DNA of 36,001 bases from Hydrogenophilales bacterium (GTDB taxonomy: Bacteria; Pseudomonadota; Gammaproteobacteria; Burkholderiales; Thiobacillaceae): NCBI GenBank assembly GCA_024636775.1, contig JAGXGP010000073.1:1-36001 (forward strand), written 5' to 3'. Positions 17,797 to 28,272 of this stretch are shown here, one piece after another. How positions within the stretch are numbered: the stretch's first letter is position 1; each line of letters starts with the position of its first letter. The notes below the pieces were generated by a model. It searched no databases, was not told the DNA's origin, and saw only the letters and a program-made list of their open reading frames with translations. The translations under genes were made by a program, and so were the position numbers.

Positions 17797-17818
17797 TGCA
17801 ATCGCGGATTGCAATTGC
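17797..17818. promoter_or_regulatory. TGCAATC/GATTGCA inverted repeat in a divergent promoter region
   Basis: TGCAATC (17797-17803) and GATTGCA (17807-17813) form a perfect 7-bp dyad, overlapping a second palindrome GCAATTGC (17811-17818). It lies between the small exported protein and the response regulator genes. Operator role is inference. Confidence 0.45.
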
Positions 17819-17934
17819 ATGGCCGAGACTATGCGGTCTGATGCTTACACGAACCTTACGGGCGCGACCTGTTTCAACTATTTTTTCGAAGCGCACCCGG
17901 TCTGGGTCAACCGGGTTTGTGGCAGACTTTGCCG

Positions 17935-18603
17935 ATGAAGATATTGCTGGTTGAGGATGATCCGACGCTGGGTGAGGCCGTCGTGCTGGCGACCCGGCAG
18001 GCAGGTTTCGCTGTTGACTGGACCCGCGATGGCGTACAGGCCGAGAGTGCGCTAAGCGGATTTTCCTATGATGCCATGCTGCTTGATCTGGGTTTGCCTC
18101 GTCGTGAAGGACTTGAGGTTCTGCGTAACTTACGCAAGCGGGGCAATACCTTGCCTGTCATGATTCTGACCGCACGCGATACGGTGGAAGATCGGGTCCG
18201 GGGCCTGGACGCGGGCGCTGACGATTATTTGCTCAAGCCGTTTTCACTGGATGAACTCCTTGCGCGCCTGAGAGCGTTGTTGCGCAGGGCGCACGGCGTG
18301 GCCGATACCCAGATAAGCATGGGGCGGCTGTGCTTTGATAGTGTCAAACGGCAAGCCCGTGTGGATGAGACACCTTTGGTCCTGTCTGCGAGAGAAGTGG
18401 AAGTACTCGAAATTCTGCTGCATCACGCCGGACGTGTCGCTGCCAAGGAAGCCATTGCTGACCGGTTGGCCGGTTGGGACGAGGGTGTGGGTGAGAACGC
18501 GGTGGAAGTCTATATCCATCGGTTACGGCGCAAACTGGAGGGTTCTGGCGTGAGTATCCGCACCTTGCGGGGTCTGGGTTATCTGCTGGAAGTAGGGGGC
18601 TGA
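17935..18603 (+). CDS. OmpR/PhoB-family response regulator (QseB/TctD/PmrA-like)
   Basis: The 222-residue protein has a receiver domain (about 1-115) and a winged-helix DNA-binding domain (about 125-220). Acidic pocket residues are in LVEDD, the phosphorylation site is Asp51 in LLDLGLPR, Thr79 is in ILTARD and Lys101 in LLKPF. The output domain ends in the recognition region VEVYIHRLRRKLE and GLGYLLE. The start is the ATG at 17935, which gives MKILLVEDD; upstream in-frame alternatives add only unrelated residues. It is 2 bases from its histidine kinase. The sequence places it in the QseB/TctD/PmrA subgroup; the signal sensed cannot be told. Confidence 0.93.
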   Translation: MKILLVEDDPTLGEAVVLATRQAGFAVDWTRDGVQAESALSGFSYDAMLLDLGLPRREGLEVLRNLRKRGNTLPVMILTARDTVEDRVRGLDAGADDYLLKPFSLDELLARLRALLRRAHGVADTQISMGRLCFDSVKRQARVDETPLVLSAREVEVLEILLHHAGRVAAKEAIADRLAGWDEGVGENAVEVYIHRLRRKLEGSGVSIRTLRGLGYLLEVGG

Positions 18604-18605
18604 CT

Positions 18606-19988
18606 ATGGAGAGTCAGAACAGCCTGCGCAGACAGCTGATCGTTCGAATGCTGCTGGTAATGCTGCCGCTGTTTATTCTGCTGTGGATCATGGCCTATTT
18701 TTCCAGCCAGTACTTCATCAATGCAGCTTTTGACCGTTCGCTGACGCGCCGCACCTATGCGCTGGCCGATCGGGTGGAAGTCATTCGTGGACGGGTGCAC
18801 CTCGATATTTCGGTCGCGGCGCGTGAGATGCTCGCATTTGATCAGGAGGACCTGCTGTTTCATCGCGTGATTGACCCGCAGTCCCGGGTGATTGAAGGAG
18901 ATCTTGATATGCCACAACTTCCTGGGAATAAAGGTTTGGAGCCCGGGCAGTTGATTGTTTATGACGGTATCAAGGATGGTGAAAAAGTCAGAGTGGCTGC
19001 ATTTTCACTTTCGCTCAAGGGTACCAGTGCGCGCGGAGCCGTGCTGGTGCAGGTGGGGGAAACGTTATCTCGTCGATCAGCACTGGCCAAGCGCGCCACC
19101 CTGGCAATCGTGATCCCCATGCTTCTGATGACGCTGACTGCGGCCGCGGCAATTGCCTATGGGGTCGGGCGCGGGCTGGTACCCCTGCGCCGGCTGCGTG
19201 ATCGCTTGTCCGCGCGCGAGGCATTCGACCTGAGCCCCGTGCCGCTGGAAGGCACTCCAGCGGAATTGCGTCCCTTCCTGGATGAAATCAACTCCTTGCT
19301 GCTGCGCCTGTCCGAAGCGGTGGATGCACAGTCGCGGTTTGTTTCGGATGCGGCCCATCAACTTCGTACCCCTATTGCGGGAATCCGCGCACAGGCAGAA
19401 GCCGCTCTGGTGAATGCGCAGCCTGATGATGCCCAACACGCTTTGCTACGTATTGCGCAGTCGACTCAGGCTATGGGGGAACTGGTTCAAAAGCTGCTTA
19501 TTCTGGCGCGTGTCGATGCTGCAGAAAATACCCTCCGCCTTGTTCCTCTGGATGGAGTGGAATTGGTACGGGAAATTGCACGTGAATGGGTGCCGCAGGC
19601 GCTGTCAAAAGGGGTGGAAATAGGGTTTGACTCACGTCACAGTGACGCGCCACTGGTGGGCGACGCCCAGCTGTTGCGGGAGATGCTGGCTAACCTGATA
19701 GATAATGCCCTGCGTTATGGCGGGACGCATATTTCGTTGACGGTACACCGCACGGAGCAGGGGGTAACGTGGTGTGTGGCTGATGATGGTCCTGGAATTC
19801 CGGAATCGCAGTGTGCTGCCGTGTTCCTGCCTTTTTTCAGGCTGTCGGGTGGCGTGGACGGGGCGGGTTTGGGGTTGACCATCGTGCAGCGCATTGCGAA
19901 CTTGCATGGTGCGAAGGTTCGTTTGGATTCAGAAAACGGCGCCACAGGATTACGCATTTGCGTCGATTTTCCAGCGGGGGCGACTTAA
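18606..19988 (+). CDS. Sensor histidine kinase, TctE/QseC-like
   Basis: The 460-residue inner-membrane kinase partners the upstream response regulator. A first helix spans about 12-35. A periplasmic sensor region of about 125 residues of the TctE-type follows, then a second helix near 163-185. HAMP-like sequence (VGRGLVPLRRLRDRL) leads into the dimerisation box SDAAHQLRTPIAG, with phosphoacceptor His251. The ATPase domain shows the N box LIDNALRYGG, G1 DDGPGIP, and G2 GAGLGLTIV. The gene starts 2 bases after the regulator stop with AGGGGG in the regulator's last codons. Periplasmic TctE sensors often respond to carboxylic acids or metals, but no transporter is adjacent here. Confidence 0.93.
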   Translation: MESQNSLRRQLIVRMLLVMLPLFILLWIMAYFSSQYFINAAFDRSLTRRTYALADRVEVIRGRVHLDISVAAREMLAFDQEDLLFHRVIDPQSRVIEGDLDMPQLPGNKGLEPGQLIVYDGIKDGEKVRVAAFSLSLKGTSARGAVLVQVGETLSRRSALAKRATLAIVIPMLLMTLTAAAAIAYGVGRGLVPLRRLRDRLSAREAFDLSPVPLEGTPAELRPFLDEINSLLLRLSEAVDAQSRFVSDAAHQLRTPIAGIRAQAEAALVNAQPDDAQHALLRIAQSTQAMGELVQKLLILARVDAAENTLRLVPLDGVELVREIAREWVPQALSKGVEIGFDSRHSDAPLVGDAQLLREMLANLIDNALRYGGTHISLTVHRTEQGVTWCVADDGPGIPESQCAAVFLPFFRLSGGVDGAGLGLTIVQRIANLHGAKVRLDSENGATGLRICVDFPAGAT

Positions 19989-19995
19989 CGCACAA

Positions 19996-20027
19996 CAAAA
20001 AACCGCGCCAAATGGCGCGGTTTTTTG
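19996..20027. terminator. Bidirectional rho-independent terminator between histidine kinase and pnp
   Basis: A near-perfect dyad, CAAAAAACCGCGCCA then AA then TGGCGCGGTTTTTTG, serves both convergent genes. Its arms closely resemble those of the terminator at 17455-17486. Confidence 0.93.
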
Positions 20028-20042
20028 TGGAAGTTGTTACGG

Positions 20043-22190
20043 TTAGCTTGCGTCTTCCGGCGTGTCGTTGTCGCTCACGACTGGAGTGGGAGCCGGTGCT
20101 GGTGCAGGCTCCTCCAGCAGCGCTTTCATCGACAAACGCAGACGGCCTTTTTCATCGGCCTCCAGAATTTTCACCTTCACGATCTGGCCTTCTTTCAGGT
20201 GATCGCCAATGGCGTTGACGCGCTCGTGGGCGATCTGGGAAATGTGCAGCAGACCGTCGCGGCCCGGCAGCACGTTCACAATCGCACCGAAGTCCAGCAG
20301 CTTGATGACCGGGCCTTCGTACACCTTGCCGACTTCGACTTCGGCGGTGATTTCCTCGATGCGCTTCTTGGCGAGTTCGCCTGCTTCAATGCTGGTGCAG
20401 GCGATTTTTACGCTGCCGTCTTCCTGGATATCGATCTGGGTGCCGGTTTCTTCGGTCAACGCGCGAATGACTGCGCCACCTTTGCCGATGACATCGCGAA
20501 TTTTTTCCGGGTTGATCTTCATCGCGATGATGCGCGGTGCGTAGGCCGACATTTCGTGGGTTGCAGAAACCGAGTTTTTCATGATCTCAAGGATATGCAG
20601 GCGGCCTTCTTTCGCCTGAATCAGTGCAGCTTGCATGATTTCCTGGGTGATGCCCTTGATCTTGATGTCCATCTGCAGCGCGGTCACGCCTTTTTCGGTG
20701 CCTGCCACCTTGAAGTCCATGTCGCCGAGGTGATCTTCGTCACCGAGGATGTCGGTTAACACAGCAAAGCGATTGCCTTCCTTGATCAGACCCATGGCAA
20801 TACCCGCGACATGTGCCTTCAGCGGCGCGCCGGCATCCATCAGCGACAGACAGCCGCCGCACACTGAGGCCATTGACGAGGAACCGTTGGATTCGGTGAT
20901 CTCTGACACCACGCGCATGGTGTAGCCGAATTCTTCTCTGGAGGGCAGCACCGCCATCAGCGCGCGCTTGGCCAGTCGGCCATGGCCGACTTCACGGCGC
21001 TTGGGCGCGCCGACGCGGCCGGTTTCGCCGGTGGCGTAGGGGGGCATGTTGTACTGCATCATGAAACGGTCGTGATAAGAACCTTCGAGAGCGTCGATGG
21101 TCTGTTCGTCGCGTCCGGTACCCAGCGTGGTGACGACCAGCGCCTGGGTTTCGCCACGGGTAAAGAGTGCGGAGCCGTGGGTGCGCGGCAGCACACCGGT
21201 GCGGATGGTGATCGGGCGCACGGTACGGGTGTCGCGGCCGTCGATGCGCGGCTGGCCAGACAGGATACGGTTACGCACCACGCCGGCTTCCAGACGGTGG
21301 AATGCGTCTTTGATATTGTTCTGTGTAACGGTGTCCATATCGGAATTGAGCAGTTCAGCGAACGCCTTGCTGCGCACTTCGTCAACGGCTGTCGTGCGCG
21401 CCTGTTTCTGCTTGATGTTGTAAGCCTGTTGCAGGCCGTCTTCGGCCAGCGCTTTCAGGCGGCCAAGCATGGCGATGTCATCGGCTTGCGGCGCCCAGTC
21501 CCATGCATCTGCACCGGCTTCATCGGCCAGTTCGTTGATCGCATTGATCGCGGTCTGAAACTGCTGGTGGCCGAACATGACCGCGCCCAGCATGATGTCT
21601 TCGGGCAGTTCCATCGCTTCGGACTCGACCATTAGCACGGCGGTTTCGGTGCCGGCGACGACCAGGTCGAGTGCGGAATCTTTCAGTTCGGAGAGCGTCG
21701 GGTTCAGCACATATTCGCCGTTGATGAAACCGACGCGGGCTGCGCCCACCGGGCCATCAAATGGCAGGCCGGACAGCGACAGCGCGGCGGAGGCGCCAAT
21801 CAGCGCGGGAATGTCGGCGCTGACCTCGGGGTTGGACGATATCACCGTGGCGATGATTTGCACTTCGTTGAAGAAGCCATCCGGGAACAGCGGGCGGATC
21901 GGCCGGTCGATCAGGCGGCAAATCAGAATCTCACCGTCGGATGCGCGGCTTTCGCGTTTGAGGAAACCGCCGGGTATGCGACCCGCAGCGTAGGTTTTTT
22001 CTTGATAATCAACGGTCAGTGGGAAGAAGTCCTGGCCGGGTTTGACTTCCGTTTTGGCAACGACGGTGACCAGCACCACGGTGTCGTCCATGTTGACGAT
22101 AACGGCACCGCCAGCCTGGCGGGCAATTTCGCCGGTTTCCAGGGTGACCTGATGACGGCCGAAAGTGAAAGTTTTCTTGATAGCGCTCAC
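20043..22190 (-). CDS. pnp: Polyribonucleotide nucleotidyltransferase (PNPase)
   Basis: The 715-residue enzyme degrades RNA 3' to 5' using phosphate and is a component of the degradosome. Two RNase PH domains are separated by an alpha-helical linker; the second carries the active-site region [15 protein letters not shown] near 485. A KH domain ([14 protein letters not shown], near 555-610) and an S1 domain ([11 protein letters not shown] to GLLHISQI, near 620-690) follow. The C-terminus is a Pro/Ala-rich acidic tail. I chose the GTG at 22190, preceded by AAAGGAA with 5-base spacing, over a TTG 15 bases upstream. It follows rpsO, with an attenuator-like hairpin between them, as in many proteobacteria where pnp autoregulates its own leader. 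Confidence 0.97.
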   Translation of the reverse strand: MSAIKKTFTFGRHQVTLETGEIARQAGGAVIVNMDDTVVLVTVVAKTEVKPGQDFFPLTVDYQEKTYAAGRIPGGFLKRESRASDGEILICRLIDRPIRPLFPDGFFNEVQIIATVISSNPEVSADIPALIGASAALSLSGLPFDGPVGAARVGFINGEYVLNPTLSELKDSALDLVVAGTETAVLMVESEAMELPEDIMLGAVMFGHQQFQTAINAINELADEAGADAWDWAPQADDIAMLGRLKALAEDGLQQAYNIKQKQARTTAVDEVRSKAFAELLNSDMDTVTQNNIKDAFHRLEAGVVRNRILSGQPRIDGRDTRTVRPITIRTGVLPRTHGSALFTRGETQALVVTTLGTGRDEQTIDALEGSYHDRFMMQYNMPPYATGETGRVGAPKRREVGHGRLAKRALMAVLPSREEFGYTMRVVSEITESNGSSSMASVCGGCLSLMDAGAPLKAHVAGIAMGLIKEGNRFAVLTDILGDEDHLGDMDFKVAGTEKGVTALQMDIKIKGITQEIMQAALIQAKEGRLHILEIMKNSVSATHEMSAYAPRIIAMKINPEKIRDVIGKGGAVIRALTEETGTQIDIQEDGSVKIACTSIEAGELAKKRIEEITAEVEVGKVYEGPVIKLLDFGAIVNVLPGRDGLLHISQIAHERVNAIGDHLKEGQIVKVKILEADEKGRLRLSMKALLEEPAPAPAPTPVVSDNDTPEDAS

Positions 22191-22207
22191 ACGAGTTCCT
22201 TTCAAAG

Positions 22208-22234
22208 CAAAAACGCCCCGCGAGTGCGGGGCGT
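22208..22234 (-). terminator. Terminator/attenuator between rpsO and pnp
   Basis: On the minus strand ACGCCCCGC and GCGGGGCGT form a 9-bp stem around a 4-base loop, followed by TTTTTG. It sits only about 10 bases upstream of the pnp Shine-Dalgarno. A second hairpin (GGGGC/GCCCC, 22245-22260) precedes it. Confidence 0.85.
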
Positions 22235-22347
22235 GGGAAATTCAGGGGGCAATACGCCCCGTCCACAGTTCAGAATCCGCCTGTGCCGGCGCAGCCATTA
22301 AGTTGCAGCCAGCTAGGTGCCGATTCATCACAGTGGGCTAGCCGGGC

Positions 22348-22617
22348 TTACTTACGCAGACCGAGGCGCTCGATCAGAGTCTTGTAACCTTCAAGATGGG
22401 TGCGTTTGAGGTAGTCGAGCAATTTACGGCGACGGCTGACCATGCGCAACAGGCCGCGACGTGAATGGTGATCCTTCATGTTGGCCTTGAAGTGGCCGGT
22501 CAGGTCGTTGATGCGGGCCGTCAGCAGGGCAACCTGCACTTCGGGTGAGCCGGTGTCGGCGGCGGCGCGTTGGTAATTCTGGACGATCTCAGCTTTTTGC
22601 GTGACGGTAACAGCCAT
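22348..22617 (-). CDS. rpsO: 30S ribosomal protein S15
   Basis: The 89-residue protein binds the 16S rRNA central domain and bridges to the large subunit. The whole family pattern is present: [43 protein letters not shown] and a basic C-terminus ending LGLRK. Length is exactly typical. An AAGGAG Shine-Dalgarno stands 7 bases before the ATG at 22617. It has its own promoter (22681-22710) behind truB and is followed by pnp, the usual truB-rpsO-pnp order. Confidence 0.98.
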   Translation of the reverse strand: MAVTVTQKAEIVQNYQRAAADTGSPEVQVALLTARINDLTGHFKANMKDHHSRRGLLRMVSRRRKLLDYLKRTHLEGYKTLIERLGLRK

Positions 22618-22680
22618 GGTGTACTCCTTCTAAATCGCGTGGCCTGCGGCTGTGCGGGACACGTTCGGGGGAAACCGCGT

Positions 22681-22710
22681 ATTTTACGCGGAAAGGGCGG
22701 GTCGACTCAA
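22681..22710 (-). promoter_or_regulatory. Sigma-70 type promoter of rpsO
   Basis: On the minus strand TTGAGT (22705-22710) and TAAAAT (22681-22686) are separated by 18 bp, 63 bases before the rpsO start. The -35 box overlaps the last codons of truB. Confidence 0.65.
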
Positions 22711-23603
22711 GCTTGTTGTGTGTTAATCAAGCGCCGCGGCACCAGTTGGCCAGCGTCTGCGTCGGCCAGGCCAAGGAAGCGGTTGGTGGCCGTATACACG
22801 CGCATCAATCCTGAATCAGCGCCCGAATAATCTATGTTGCGGCCCTGGCATAGGGAAGCGGCATCCGACTCGTCGAGAGTCAAGGCTGGCAGGTGTGCCA
22901 CCAAATAATCCGCTGGCTGGAGCAGGGTTTGCCGATCGTTGGGTTCAAGTGCTTCCAGTTCGGCCAGGGTATGGGCCAGCTCCAGGCTGAATCCGCCCGC
23001 TGCAGTCCGTTTCAAGGCGGTGAGGTGGGCGCCGCAACCCAGGGCTGCGCCGATATCCTGCGCCAGGGTGCGGATATAGGTGCCAGCCGTGGACTGCACA
23101 TCGAGCACGACACGTGGCGGCGCGTATTCAATCAATTCAAGTGAGCGGATCGTGACTTTGCGAGGTGGGCGCTCGATTTCGATCCCGGCACGGGCGTATT
23201 CATAAAGTGGACGACCTTGATGCTTGAGCGCTGAATGCATCGGGGGAATCTGTTCGATTTCGCCCATGAAGCGCGGCAGCACGGCAAGGATATCGTCACG
23301 GCTGACGTCGACCTCATGGGTGCTCAGCACCTCACCTTCCGGGTCGCCAGTCGTGGTGGTTACGCCGAGCTGCATGACCGCACGATAGTGCTTGTCGGCT
23401 TCGAGCAGATAAGCTGAAAACTTGGTTGCCTCACCGAAACACAGCGGAAGCAGCCCATCGGCGAAGGGATCGAGAGTGCCGGTATGCCCTGCCTTTTTGG
23501 CGTTGAGCAACCACTTGGCTTTTTGCAGTGCAGCGTTGGAGGTAATCCCCACCGGCTTGTTCAACAACAACACGCCATCGATGGGTTGACGTGCGGGCTT
23601 CAC
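22707..23603 (-). CDS. truB: tRNA pseudouridine synthase B (Psi55)
   Basis: The 298-residue enzyme makes pseudouridine 55 in the T loop of all tRNAs. The catalytic motif GHTGTLDPFADGLL places the nucleophile at Asp45. Other signatures are DGVLLLNKPVGITSN at the start, YRAVMQLGVTTTTGDPEG, PPMHSALKHQGRPLYEYAR and STAGTYIRTLAQDIG. A C-terminal PUA-like segment ends the protein. The start is a GTG at 23603 that overlaps the rbfA stop by GTGA, so translation is coupled to rbfA. Confidence 0.96.
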   Translation of the reverse strand: MKPARQPIDGVLLLNKPVGITSNAALQKAKWLLNAKKAGHTGTLDPFADGLLPLCFGEATKFSAYLLEADKHYRAVMQLGVTTTTGDPEGEVLSTHEVDVSRDDILAVLPRFMGEIEQIPPMHSALKHQGRPLYEYARAGIEIERPPRKVTIRSLELIEYAPPRVVLDVQSTAGTYIRTLAQDIGAALGCGAHLTALKRTAAGGFSLELAHTLAELEALEPNDRQTLLQPADYLVAHLPALTLDESDAASLCQGRNIDYSGADSGLMRVYTATNRFLGLADADAGQLVPRRLINTQQA

Positions 23604-23974
23604 TCGTCTTTGGGGTGTTTGGCGTCTTCGGCGAGGGCCGCTTCGATCAGATGGGTGAGCTTGATACCGTATTCGACCGATGTGTCATAGACGAAGCTGA
23701 GCTTGGGCACCACGCGCAACTGCATGCGATGTGACAACTGCGTACGCAGAAATCCACTGGCGCGTCTAAGACCTTCCAGGCAGGCATCGTGCTCGGCCTG
23801 ACCCCCCAGCGTGGTGAAGAAGACCTTGGCGAACTCCATGTCGCGGTTGACCTCCACCTCGGTGATGGTCAGCATGCCGACGCGCGGGTCCTTCACTTCC
23901 TGCCGGATCAACTCCGGCAGTTCGCGTTGTATCTGGTCGGCGACTCTACGCGCCCTCGGAAAATCCTTGGGCAT
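23600..23974 (-). CDS. rbfA: Ribosome-binding factor A
   Basis: The 124-residue KH-type protein assists 16S rRNA 5' end maturation and cold adaptation. Family features are RVADQIQRELPELIRQEVKDPRVG at the start, VTITEV-like LTITEVEVNRDM, the KVFFTTLGG strand and the C-terminal helix region RTQLSHRMQLRVVPKLSFVYD. The ATG at 23974 shares one base with the infB stop (TAATG), and its own stop overlaps truB, so it is tied into the operon on both sides. Confidence 0.96.
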   Translation of the reverse strand: MPKDFPRARRVADQIQRELPELIRQEVKDPRVGMLTITEVEVNRDMEFAKVFFTTLGGQAEHDACLEGLRRASGFLRTQLSHRMQLRVVPKLSFVYDTSVEYGIKLTHLIEAALAEDAKHPKDE

Positions 23975-26757
23975 TACAGCGAGCGTGCGATTTCCACGAT
24001 TTCAAACACTTCCAGTTGGTCACCTTCCTGGATATCGTTGAAGTTCTTCAGGCTCAAGCCACACTCAAAGTTGGATTTGACTTCCTTGACGTCGTCCTTG
24101 AAGCGCTTCAAGGAATCAAGCTCGCCCTGGTGGATGACGACGTTGTTACGCAGCACGCGGACACCCGCATTGCGTTTCACCACGCCATCGGTCACGTAAC
24201 AGCCGGCGATGGTTCCCACTTTGGAAATCACGAAGACCTGACGGATTTCAACGGTACCAATCACGGTCTCGCGTTTCTCGGGTACCAGCATGCCGGACAA
24301 TGCAGCTTTCACCTCATCCACAGCTTCATAGATGATGTTGTAGTAACGCAGGTCGACGCCATTGGCCTCGGCCAGCTTGCGGGCTGAGGCATCGGCTCGC
24401 ACGTTGAAGCCGATCAGGACAGCCTTGGAAGCCAGCGCCAGATTGACGTCGGATTCGGTAATGGCGCCTACACCGCTATGGATGATGTTGACCTTGACCT
24501 CGTCGGTGGAAATCTTGGCCAGTGCGTGCGCCAGACCTTCGTAAGAGCCTTGCATATCGGCCTTGAGGATGATGGGCAAATGCTGCACTTCGCCTTCGCC
24601 CATTTGATCGAACATCGACTCCAGCTTGGCCGCCTGTTTTTTTGCCAGTTGCACATCGCGGAACTTGCCTTGACGGAACAGCGCAATTTCACGCGCCTTG
24701 CGTTCGTCCGGCAGCACCATCATGTCTTCACCTGCACGCGGCACGTCAGACAGACCCTGGATTTCAACCGGGATGGATGGGCCCGCTTCAGTGACCGTAT
24801 TGCCGGCTTCGTCGAGCATGGCACGGACGCGGCCAAAAGCCTGGCCGGCCAGCACCATGTCGCCACGGCGCAGGGTGCCGGACTGCACCAGCAAAGTGGT
24901 GACTGGACCCTTGCCCTTGTCGAGACGAGCTTCGATGACGATGCCCTTGGCCGGGCCTTCTAGATGCGCCTGTAGTTCGAGCACTTCGGCTTGCAGCAAA
25001 ATGGCGTCGAGCAGGCCGTCGATATTGGTATTGGCTTTGGCCGAGACTTCGATGAACTGCGTGTCGCCACCCCATTCTTCAGGGGTCACGCCTTGCGCGA
25101 CCAGTTCCTGGCGAATCCGCTCAGGGCTGGCATCGGGTTTGTCGATCTTGTTCACTGCCACCACCAGCGGCACACCGGCTGCCTTGGCATGGTGAATGGC
25201 TTCGATGGTTTGCGGCATCACGCCGTCGTCTGCTGCGACGACCAGCACAACGATGTCGGTTGCCTTCGCACCACGAGCACGCATGGCGGTAAACGCTTCG
25301 TGGCCCGGGGTGTCGAGGAAGGTAATGACGCCTTTCTCGGTTTCGACGTGATACGCACCGATGTGTTGGGTAATACCGCCGGCTTCACCACTGGCCACAC
25401 GGGTGCGGCGGATGGTGTCGAGCAGCGAGGTCTTACCGTGGTCGACGTGGCCCATCACGGTAACCACCGGTGGGCGGGCACGTAGGACCAGTTCACCGGT
25501 AAAGCCGGTATCGATGAGGAAAGCTTCCGGCGTATCCAGCGCGGCCGGCTTGCCAATGTGGCCCATCTCCTCGACCAGAATGATCGCGGTTTCCTGGTCC
25601 AGCACCTGGTTGATCGTCACCATGCTGCCCAGCTTCATCAGGGCCTTGATGACCTCAGCGGCCTTGACCGACATCTTGTGGGCCAACTCGGCGACGGTAA
25701 TGGTTTCAGGTACCAGCACTTCACGCACGACCGGCTCGGTCGGTGCAATAAACGTGGTTTCCTCATTGCTGCCGGATCGTGATTTGCCTTTGCGGCCGCG
25801 CCAGCCTGTATCGGGCGCTGCTCCGCCACGGGTCTTGAGACCGCCTTTACGCTTGGCGGCATCATCTTTCCAACTGCCTTCGGCTTTTTTGGCTGGCTTT
25901 TTGTCAGCTTTGGCCCCTGCGGGTTTGTCTGGTTTGTGTAGCGTTTTTTCGGTAGGGGCAGCGGGAGCGGGGGGCGCAGCGGCTTTCTCGGCTTCTGCCA
26001 CCTTGGCGGCTTCACGCGCGACTTGCGCAGCTTCAGCCTGCTTGCGCAAACCTTCACGCTGGGCCCGGTCCGAAGCTTGACGATCCAGCAACGCCTGGTG
26101 ACGGCGTGTTTCGTCTGCACGCGCCTTGACTTCCGCATCTCCAATAATGGAAGCTTTTTTGATGCGTGTGGTTTTCTTGACAACGGGAACAGGCGCTTCC
26201 TCGGGTGCGGGAGTCGCTGCCACTTCGGCAACAGGTGTCTCCACCGCAATTTCGGGAACCGGTTCAATAATAACGGGTGCCTCTTCGGCAATCGGCTCAG
26301 ACTTGACTTCTACAGGCTCAGCGGCGACTGGCTCGACAACAGGTTCCGGTGTCTCAACTTGAGGTTCAACCACCGGCTGAACTTGTTCTTCGAACTCCGG
26401 CGCGGCCTGGGTTTCAGCGATAGGCTCAGCCGTGGGCTGGGCTTCGGCCGTCGGTGCTGAGGCATCCCGTTTGACGTAGGTACGTGATTTGCGTACTTCG
26501 ACCTGGATGGTGCGCGATTTACCGGTGCTGTCGGTTTTGCGTATCTCACCGGTCTGCTTCCGCGTGATAGTGATCTTGGTTTTACCAGCTTCGGTTCCAC
26601 CGCCATGCATCTTGCGCAGATAGTCGAGCAAGTGGGCTTTGTCCGCCTCGGTAACCGAGTCGACAACATCATTTTTACTGACACCTGCGGCCTTGAGCTG
26701 TTCAAGCAACAGTTCAGGCGGCAGTTTCAGTTCGAGAGCAAATTGTTCAACGTTCAT
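23974..26757 (-). CDS. infB: Translation initiation factor IF-2
   Basis: The 927-residue GTPase places initiator tRNA on the ribosome. An IF2 N-terminal domain occupies about 1-50. A long disordered Pro/Ala/Glu/Val-rich linker (about 85-330) follows, then a second IF2 N-domain ([20 protein letters not shown]). The GTPase domain has GHVDHGKTS near 437, DTPGH near 482 and NKID near 537. Domains II-IV follow, including the C-terminal IF2 region with [12 protein letters not shown]. The ATG at 26757 has GAGGA 6 bases upstream, and the start is 17 bases after nusA. Overlapping start with rbfA. Internal alternative starts, which E. coli infB uses, cannot be judged here. Confidence 0.97.
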   Translation of the reverse strand: MNVEQFALELKLPPELLLEQLKAAGVSKNDVVDSVTEADKAHLLDYLRKMHGGGTEAGKTKITITRKQTGEIRKTDSTGKSRTIQVEVRKSRTYVKRDASAPTAEAQPTAEPIAETQAAPEFEEQVQPVVEPQVETPEPVVEPVAAEPVEVKSEPIAEEAPVIIEPVPEIAVETPVAEVAATPAPEEAPVPVVKKTTRIKKASIIGDAEVKARADETRRHQALLDRQASDRAQREGLRKQAEAAQVAREAAKVAEAEKAAAPPAPAAPTEKTLHKPDKPAGAKADKKPAKKAEGSWKDDAAKRKGGLKTRGGAAPDTGWRGRKGKSRSGSNEETTFIAPTEPVVREVLVPETITVAELAHKMSVKAAEVIKALMKLGSMVTINQVLDQETAIILVEEMGHIGKPAALDTPEAFLIDTGFTGELVLRARPPVVTVMGHVDHGKTSLLDTIRRTRVASGEAGGITQHIGAYHVETEKGVITFLDTPGHEAFTAMRARGAKATDIVVLVVAADDGVMPQTIEAIHHAKAAGVPLVVAVNKIDKPDASPERIRQELVAQGVTPEEWGGDTQFIEVSAKANTNIDGLLDAILLQAEVLELQAHLEGPAKGIVIEARLDKGKGPVTTLLVQSGTLRRGDMVLAGQAFGRVRAMLDEAGNTVTEAGPSIPVEIQGLSDVPRAGEDMMVLPDERKAREIALFRQGKFRDVQLAKKQAAKLESMFDQMGEGEVQHLPIILKADMQGSYEGLAHALAKISTDEVKVNIIHSGVGAITESDVNLALASKAVLIGFNVRADASARKLAEANGVDLRYYNIIYEAVDEVKAALSGMLVPEKRETVIGTVEIRQVFVISKVGTIAGCYVTDGVVKRNAGVRVLRNNVVIHQGELDSLKRFKDDVKEVKSNFECGLSLKNFNDIQEGDQLEVFEIVEIARSL

Positions 26758-26774
26758 GCAATCCTCTTGGCGTT

Positions 26775-28253
26775 TTAGCCTTGGGCGAACCAGGGCGCGC
26801 GTGCGGCCATGATCAATTGTTTGGCGCGTTCGTCATCCATCGCGGCGATTTCGATCAGTTCGTCAACGGCCAGCTCGGCCAGGTCTTCGGTGGTGTGAAC
26901 CCCCTTGCTGGCGAGCTGACGCGCTGTTTCTGCGTCCATGCCGTCGAGCGACAACAAGTCGCCTGCGGACGCTTCGACCTGCTCTTCGCCCACGATGGCT
27001 GCGGTGAGCAGGGCATTGCGAGCGCGTGTACGCAGTTCGTTGACCAGGTCTTCGTCGAACGCATCGATTTCGAGCATCTCGTTCAGCGGAACGTAGGCGA
27101 CTTCTTCCAGTGTGGAGAAACCTTCGTCGACCAGAATCTGGGCGACCTCCGTATCAACATCGAGTTTCGCGATGAAGAGCGCGAGGGTATGACCGCTTTC
27201 GGTCGACTGCTTTTCTTCAGCAGTCTCGCGGGACATGATGTTGAGATCCCAGCCGGTCAATTCGGACGCCAGGCGCACATTCTGGCCTCCACGGCCAATC
27301 GCCATCGCCAACTGTTCTTCGTCCACCACCACGTCCATGCTGTGCTTGTCTTCGTCCACCACGATGGAGCTGACCTCAGCCGGCGCCAACGCGTTGATGA
27401 CGTATTGGGCCGGCTCGGCCGACCAATGGATGATGTCGACGCGTTCGCCGGCCATCTCGTTGGTGACCGAGGTCACGCGTGAACCGCGCAGGCCAATGCA
27501 GGTCCCGATCGGGTCGATGCGCGGGTCGTGCGAAACCACGGCAATCTTGGCGCGCAGGCCGGGGTCGCGAGCAGCTGCCTTGATTTCCAGCAGGCCTTCC
27601 TCGATTTCCGGCACTTCCAGCTCGAACAGCTTCATGACGAATTCGGGCGCGGTGCGCGACAACACGACCTGCGGGCCGCGGGCGCCGCGATCGATACGGA
27701 GCAGGTAAGCCCGCACACGGTCACCGATGCGCAGATTTTCACGCGGGATCATCTGGTCGCGATGCAGGAAACCTTCGACGCGGCCCGATTCGATAATGGC
27801 GTTGCCACGATCGATGCGTTTTACGACGCCGTTAACGAGATGCTCCTTGCGATCAAGGAAATCACTGATGATCTGCTCGCGCTCAGCATCACGAATTTTC
27901 TGCAGAATGACCTGTTTGGCAGCTTGTGCACCAATGCGGCCGAATTCAACGTTTTCCAGCGGATCTTCGATGTAGTCGCCGATTTCGATATCGGGAATCT
28001 TGTCCTGGGCGTCAATCAGCAAAATCTGGAAGCCCTCGGATTCCAGTTCGGCTTCGGTGACAACCTGCCAGCGGCGGAAGGATTCGTACTCACCCGTTTC
28101 GCGGTCAATCGACACGCGCACGTCGGCTTCATCTTTGAAGCGTTTCTTGGTAGCAGAGGCGAGTGCCTGCTCCAGTGCTTCAAACACGACTTCCTTGCCT
28201 ACGCTCTTTTCGCGTGCCAGTGCATCGGCAAGCATCAACATTTCACGGCTCAT
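26775..28253 (-). CDS. nusA: Transcription elongation/termination factor NusA
   Basis: The 492-residue protein binds RNA polymerase, modulates pausing and joins antitermination complexes. The N-terminal polymerase-binding domain (about 1-125) is followed by S1 ([16 protein letters not shown], near 137-200), then KH1 ([14 protein letters not shown]) and KH2 ([18 protein letters not shown]). Two acidic C-terminal repeats follow (about 365-490: [15 protein letters not shown] and [15 protein letters not shown]), as found in gamma- and betaproteobacteria. GGAGGG precedes the ATG at 28253. It lies 19 bases after rimP and 17 before infB. Confidence 0.97.
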   Translation of the reverse strand: MSREMLMLADALAREKSVGKEVVFEALEQALASATKKRFKDEADVRVSIDRETGEYESFRRWQVVTEAELESEGFQILLIDAQDKIPDIEIGDYIEDPLENVEFGRIGAQAAKQVILQKIRDAEREQIISDFLDRKEHLVNGVVKRIDRGNAIIESGRVEGFLHRDQMIPRENLRIGDRVRAYLLRIDRGARGPQVVLSRTAPEFVMKLFELEVPEIEEGLLEIKAAARDPGLRAKIAVVSHDPRIDPIGTCIGLRGSRVTSVTNEMAGERVDIIHWSAEPAQYVINALAPAEVSSIVVDEDKHSMDVVVDEEQLAMAIGRGGQNVRLASELTGWDLNIMSRETAEEKQSTESGHTLALFIAKLDVDTEVAQILVDEGFSTLEEVAYVPLNEMLEIDAFDEDLVNELRTRARNALLTAAIVGEEQVEASAGDLLSLDGMDAETARQLASKGVHTTEDLAELAVDELIEIAAMDDERAKQLIMAARAPWFAQG

Positions 28254-28272
28254 AATCCCTCCAGCGCCTGCT

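Noticed and set aside
25850-26480. Low-complexity region of infB considered as a repeat or frameshift
   Set aside because: It is the normal disordered linker of proteobacterial IF-2, and the frame is intact.
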